A stretch of 64,000 nucleotides of DNA from assembly GCF_014698965.1 (NCBI RefSeq), contig NZ_JACXAE010000086.1, positions 306,063-370,062 on the forward strand. Direction: 5' to 3'. Below, piece after piece: positions 62,045-64,000 of the stretch. Source of the stretch: Iningainema tapete BLCC-T55. Its GTDB lineage: Bacteria > Cyanobacteriota > Cyanobacteriia > Cyanobacteriales > Nostocaceae. Numbering within the stretch: position 1 is the stretch's first letter; every line of letters starts with the position of its first letter. A program made the translations under genes and the position numbers. Under the pieces are notes generated by a model, which saw only the letters and a program-made list of their open reading frames with translations, did not search any database and was not told the DNA's origin.

Positions 62045-63973
62045 ATGTCGGCAATGACCATCAAACCCCAAAAAATTTTGATTTTGGCGGCAAATCCTAA
62101 GCAGACAGTGCGTTTGCGGCTTGATGAAGAATTGCGTGATATTAAGTTCGGTTTGCAAAGGGCGCAAAATCGGGAAAATTTTGATCTGCGGTATGATTTG
62201 GCAGTACGTCCAAGGGATATTCGCCGCGCTATTTTGGATTATCGACCAAATATTATCCACTTTTCTGGGCATGGTGCAGGAGTACAAGGATTAGCTTTTG
62301 AAGATGAAACCGGATTTGAACAACTAGTTACGGGAGAAGCATTAGCAGGACTTTTTGGACAGTTTTCTCATCAAGTAGAATGTGTGCTGTTGAATGCTTG
62401 CTACTCCCAAGTCCAAGCAGAAGCGATCGCCCAACATATTAATTATGTGATTGGCATGAACGATCAAATCGAAGACAAAGCGGCGATTGAATTTGTTGTG
62501 GGATTTTACGATGCACTTGGAGCTTACAATCCCGAATATGATTCTGGTTCGCCTGTAGAGTTTGCTTTTAATATTGCTCGGAATGCGATTGTGTTAGCTG
62601 GTGTGTCTGGCGTGTCGATTCCTGAACTTAAAAAAAACAATTTAACTCCCCATCACCTACCTTTAGGCAATCTTACCAATGTCCCAGAATTACCACCGCA
62701 CTTTTTACCCCGTCCTGAAGAACTTGCACCCTTAAAACACAAAGTATTTTTATCAACAAAACAACCTGTGGGGATTACAGGGAAAAGTCGCCGTGTGGGT
62801 GTGCAAGGAATGGGCGGAATCGGCAAAACAGCCTTGGCTACAGCGCTGGCGCGGGATGAGGAGGTCAGAAAGGCGTTTCCTGATGGGGTGTTTTGGGTAA
62901 CATTTGGACAAACACCCCAAATTTTAACTTGGCAATCCTATCTTGCTCAGGCATTAGGCGATAAGCAAGCGGCTTTTACCGAGATTGGATTGGCGAAAGC
63001 ACGGTTGCGGGAGTTGTTTGCAGATAAAGCTTGCTTACTGATTTTGGATGATATTTGGCGTTTGAATGATGCAACGGCGTTTGATGTGTTAGGAGAACAC
63101 TGTCAAATGTTAGTTACAACCCGTAATGCAGCGATAGTTACGGGGTTAGGAGGGCAAGAATATCAGCTTGAGGTTTTAGATGCACAACAGGCGTTAGCAC
63201 TTTTGGCAGATTGGGCAAATCAACCGGAGATCGTTTACTCCACAAAGCAAAATGATGTCGCTAAGATGGTAGCGCGGGAATGTGGATATTTGCCCTTAGC
63301 ATTGGCGATGGTGGGGGCGATGATGCGGGGGAAACCGCTAAATCGCTGGCAGAATATTTTAGAAAAACTGCACAGTGCTGATTTAGAGAAAATCAAACAA
63401 CAGTTTCCCGATTATCCTTATCCAAATTTACTCAAGGCAATTCAGGTGAGTGTGGACGATTTAGATGAGAATTACCAACAGCGATATTTAGATTTTGCCG
63501 TCTTTCCTGAAGATATACCCATACCAGAAGCAGTCTTGCAGACTTTTTGGCAACCGTTGGGGTTAGATGAGTTTGATACCCAAGATGTGATTGACGAATT
63601 GGTGAATAAATCTCTGGCTTTGCGAGATGAAGTGGGAAATTTGCGGTTGCATGACTTGCAGTTTGATTATGTCAGAAAGCAGCACACCACCTTAGTAACC
63701 GAAAGTGAGGGCATAGAATTTTTACACAATCGTCTCTTAAATGCTTACAGCAAAAAATACCCCTCAGGCTGGCATAGTTTAGAAAATGACGGCTACATTT
63801 TGCAAAATTTAGCCTATCACTTGTATGCTGGCGGAAGGCAAACGGAATTACAACAACTGCTGTGTGATTTTCACTGGTTACAGGCTAAGTTGGAGAACAT
63901 TAATATTAATGCTTTGCTAGCAGCAATACCTTTGCCAAATTACGAGGATGAAACAGCTGTAGAAACAGGGTGA
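62045..63973 (+). CDS. CHAT protease-NB-ARC (STAND) protein, apparently truncated
   Basis: 642 residues. CHAT domain (about 1-195) with His76 (IIHFSGHGAG) and Cys119 (VLLNACYSQ). NB-ARC ATPase (about 225-490) with P-loop VQGMGGIGKTALA (Lys261), Walker B CLLILDDIW, sensor LVTTRN and GYLPLALAMVG. A winged-helix-like segment (about 500-590) follows, with LRLHDLQFDYVRKQHTTL. In relatives I remember, the text after NINALLA runs into WD40 or TPR sensor repeats; here it turns to IPLPNYEDETAVETG and stops. So the sensor part is probably lost or continues out of frame beyond the window. It is a likely STAND-type death or defence protein. Confidence 0.83.
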   Translation: MSAMTIKPQKILILAANPKQTVRLRLDEELRDIKFGLQRAQNRENFDLRYDLAVRPRDIRRAILDYRPNIIHFSGHGAGVQGLAFEDETGFEQLVTGEALAGLFGQFSHQVECVLLNACYSQVQAEAIAQHINYVIGMNDQIEDKAAIEFVVGFYDALGAYNPEYDSGSPVEFAFNIARNAIVLAGVSGVSIPELKKNNLTPHHLPLGNLTNVPELPPHFLPRPEELAPLKHKVFLSTKQPVGITGKSRRVGVQGMGGIGKTALATALARDEEVRKAFPDGVFWVTFGQTPQILTWQSYLAQALGDKQAAFTEIGLAKARLRELFADKACLLILDDIWRLNDATAFDVLGEHCQMLVTTRNAAIVTGLGGQEYQLEVLDAQQALALLADWANQPEIVYSTKQNDVAKMVARECGYLPLALAMVGAMMRGKPLNRWQNILEKLHSADLEKIKQQFPDYPYPNLLKAIQVSVDDLDENYQQRYLDFAVFPEDIPIPEAVLQTFWQPLGLDEFDTQDVIDELVNKSLALRDEVGNLRLHDLQFDYVRKQHTTLVTESEGIEFLHNRLLNAYSKKYPSGWHSLENDGYILQNLAYHLYAGGRQTELQQLLCDFHWLQAKLENININALLAAIPLPNYEDETAVETG

Positions 63974-64000
63974 ATACGACCTAGAGAGCTAAGTCGGGCA

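Overview
The window looks like a chromosomal segment of a filamentous, probably heterocyst-forming (Nostocales) cyanobacterium. Supporting signs are many HIP1 octamers (GCGATCGC), heptanucleotide tandem repeats, dispersed palindromic repeats, a XisH/XisI locus, a SigG-type sigma factor with its anti-sigma gene, the hfq/dapF neighbourhood, and the 2-oxoglutarate decarboxylase plus succinate-semialdehyde dehydrogenase pair that closes the cyanobacterial TCA cycle. The species is not determined.

Layout. 1-7.4 kb: two sensory kinases (one cut by the window edge and apparently frameshifted in an A8 run), a broken RelE/ParE-type toxin with its antitoxin, a coiled-coil protein, and a large PixJ-like phototaxis receptor with a DXCF cyanobacteriochrome GAF domain. 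7.9-12.5 kb: an M15 peptidase, mnmG and a membrane protein with a pilus/secretion-like C-terminal domain. 12.5-20.6 kb: a Uma2 remnant, two paralogous histidine kinases (one with a degraded ATPase domain), a secreted protein and a 932-residue secreted nuclease with an RTX-like tail. 20.6-24.2 kb: dapF, hfq and a Kef-type antiporter.

24.4-31.7 kb holds the most interesting locus: a tight three-gene operon of a sigma-70-like protein, a DUF1822 protein and a giant CHAT protease-nSTAND ATPase-membrane helix-14 WD40-TPR protein. Repeats have inserted in frame into two of these genes. A second CHAT protein, with an NB-ARC ATPase, sits at 62-64 kb and looks truncated.

31.7-38.5 kb: a MITE-like element, an Rpn nuclease remnant, a small self-regulated-looking HTH cassette, cell-wall enzymes (M23 peptidase, L,D-transpeptidase), a ComFB protein, sigG with an anti-sigma gene, and tRNA-Pro(GGG). 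38.5-53 kb: VanZ-LamG protein, FHA-GAF-nucleotide cyclase, the TCA-closing pair, a cytoplasmic-looking subtilase beside a free-standing propeptide-like protein, sodB, purM, a PHP-domain protein and an Sbt-family bicarbonate permease with a PII-like partner.

53-64 kb is a patchwork of decayed accessory genes (exoprotein, xisH, cytosine methylase, AAA ATPase, Uma2) interleaved with intact housekeeping genes (coaBC, DUF2555), a PIN-domain pair, a coiled-coil gene pair with a strong promoter, and two intact Uma2 genes.
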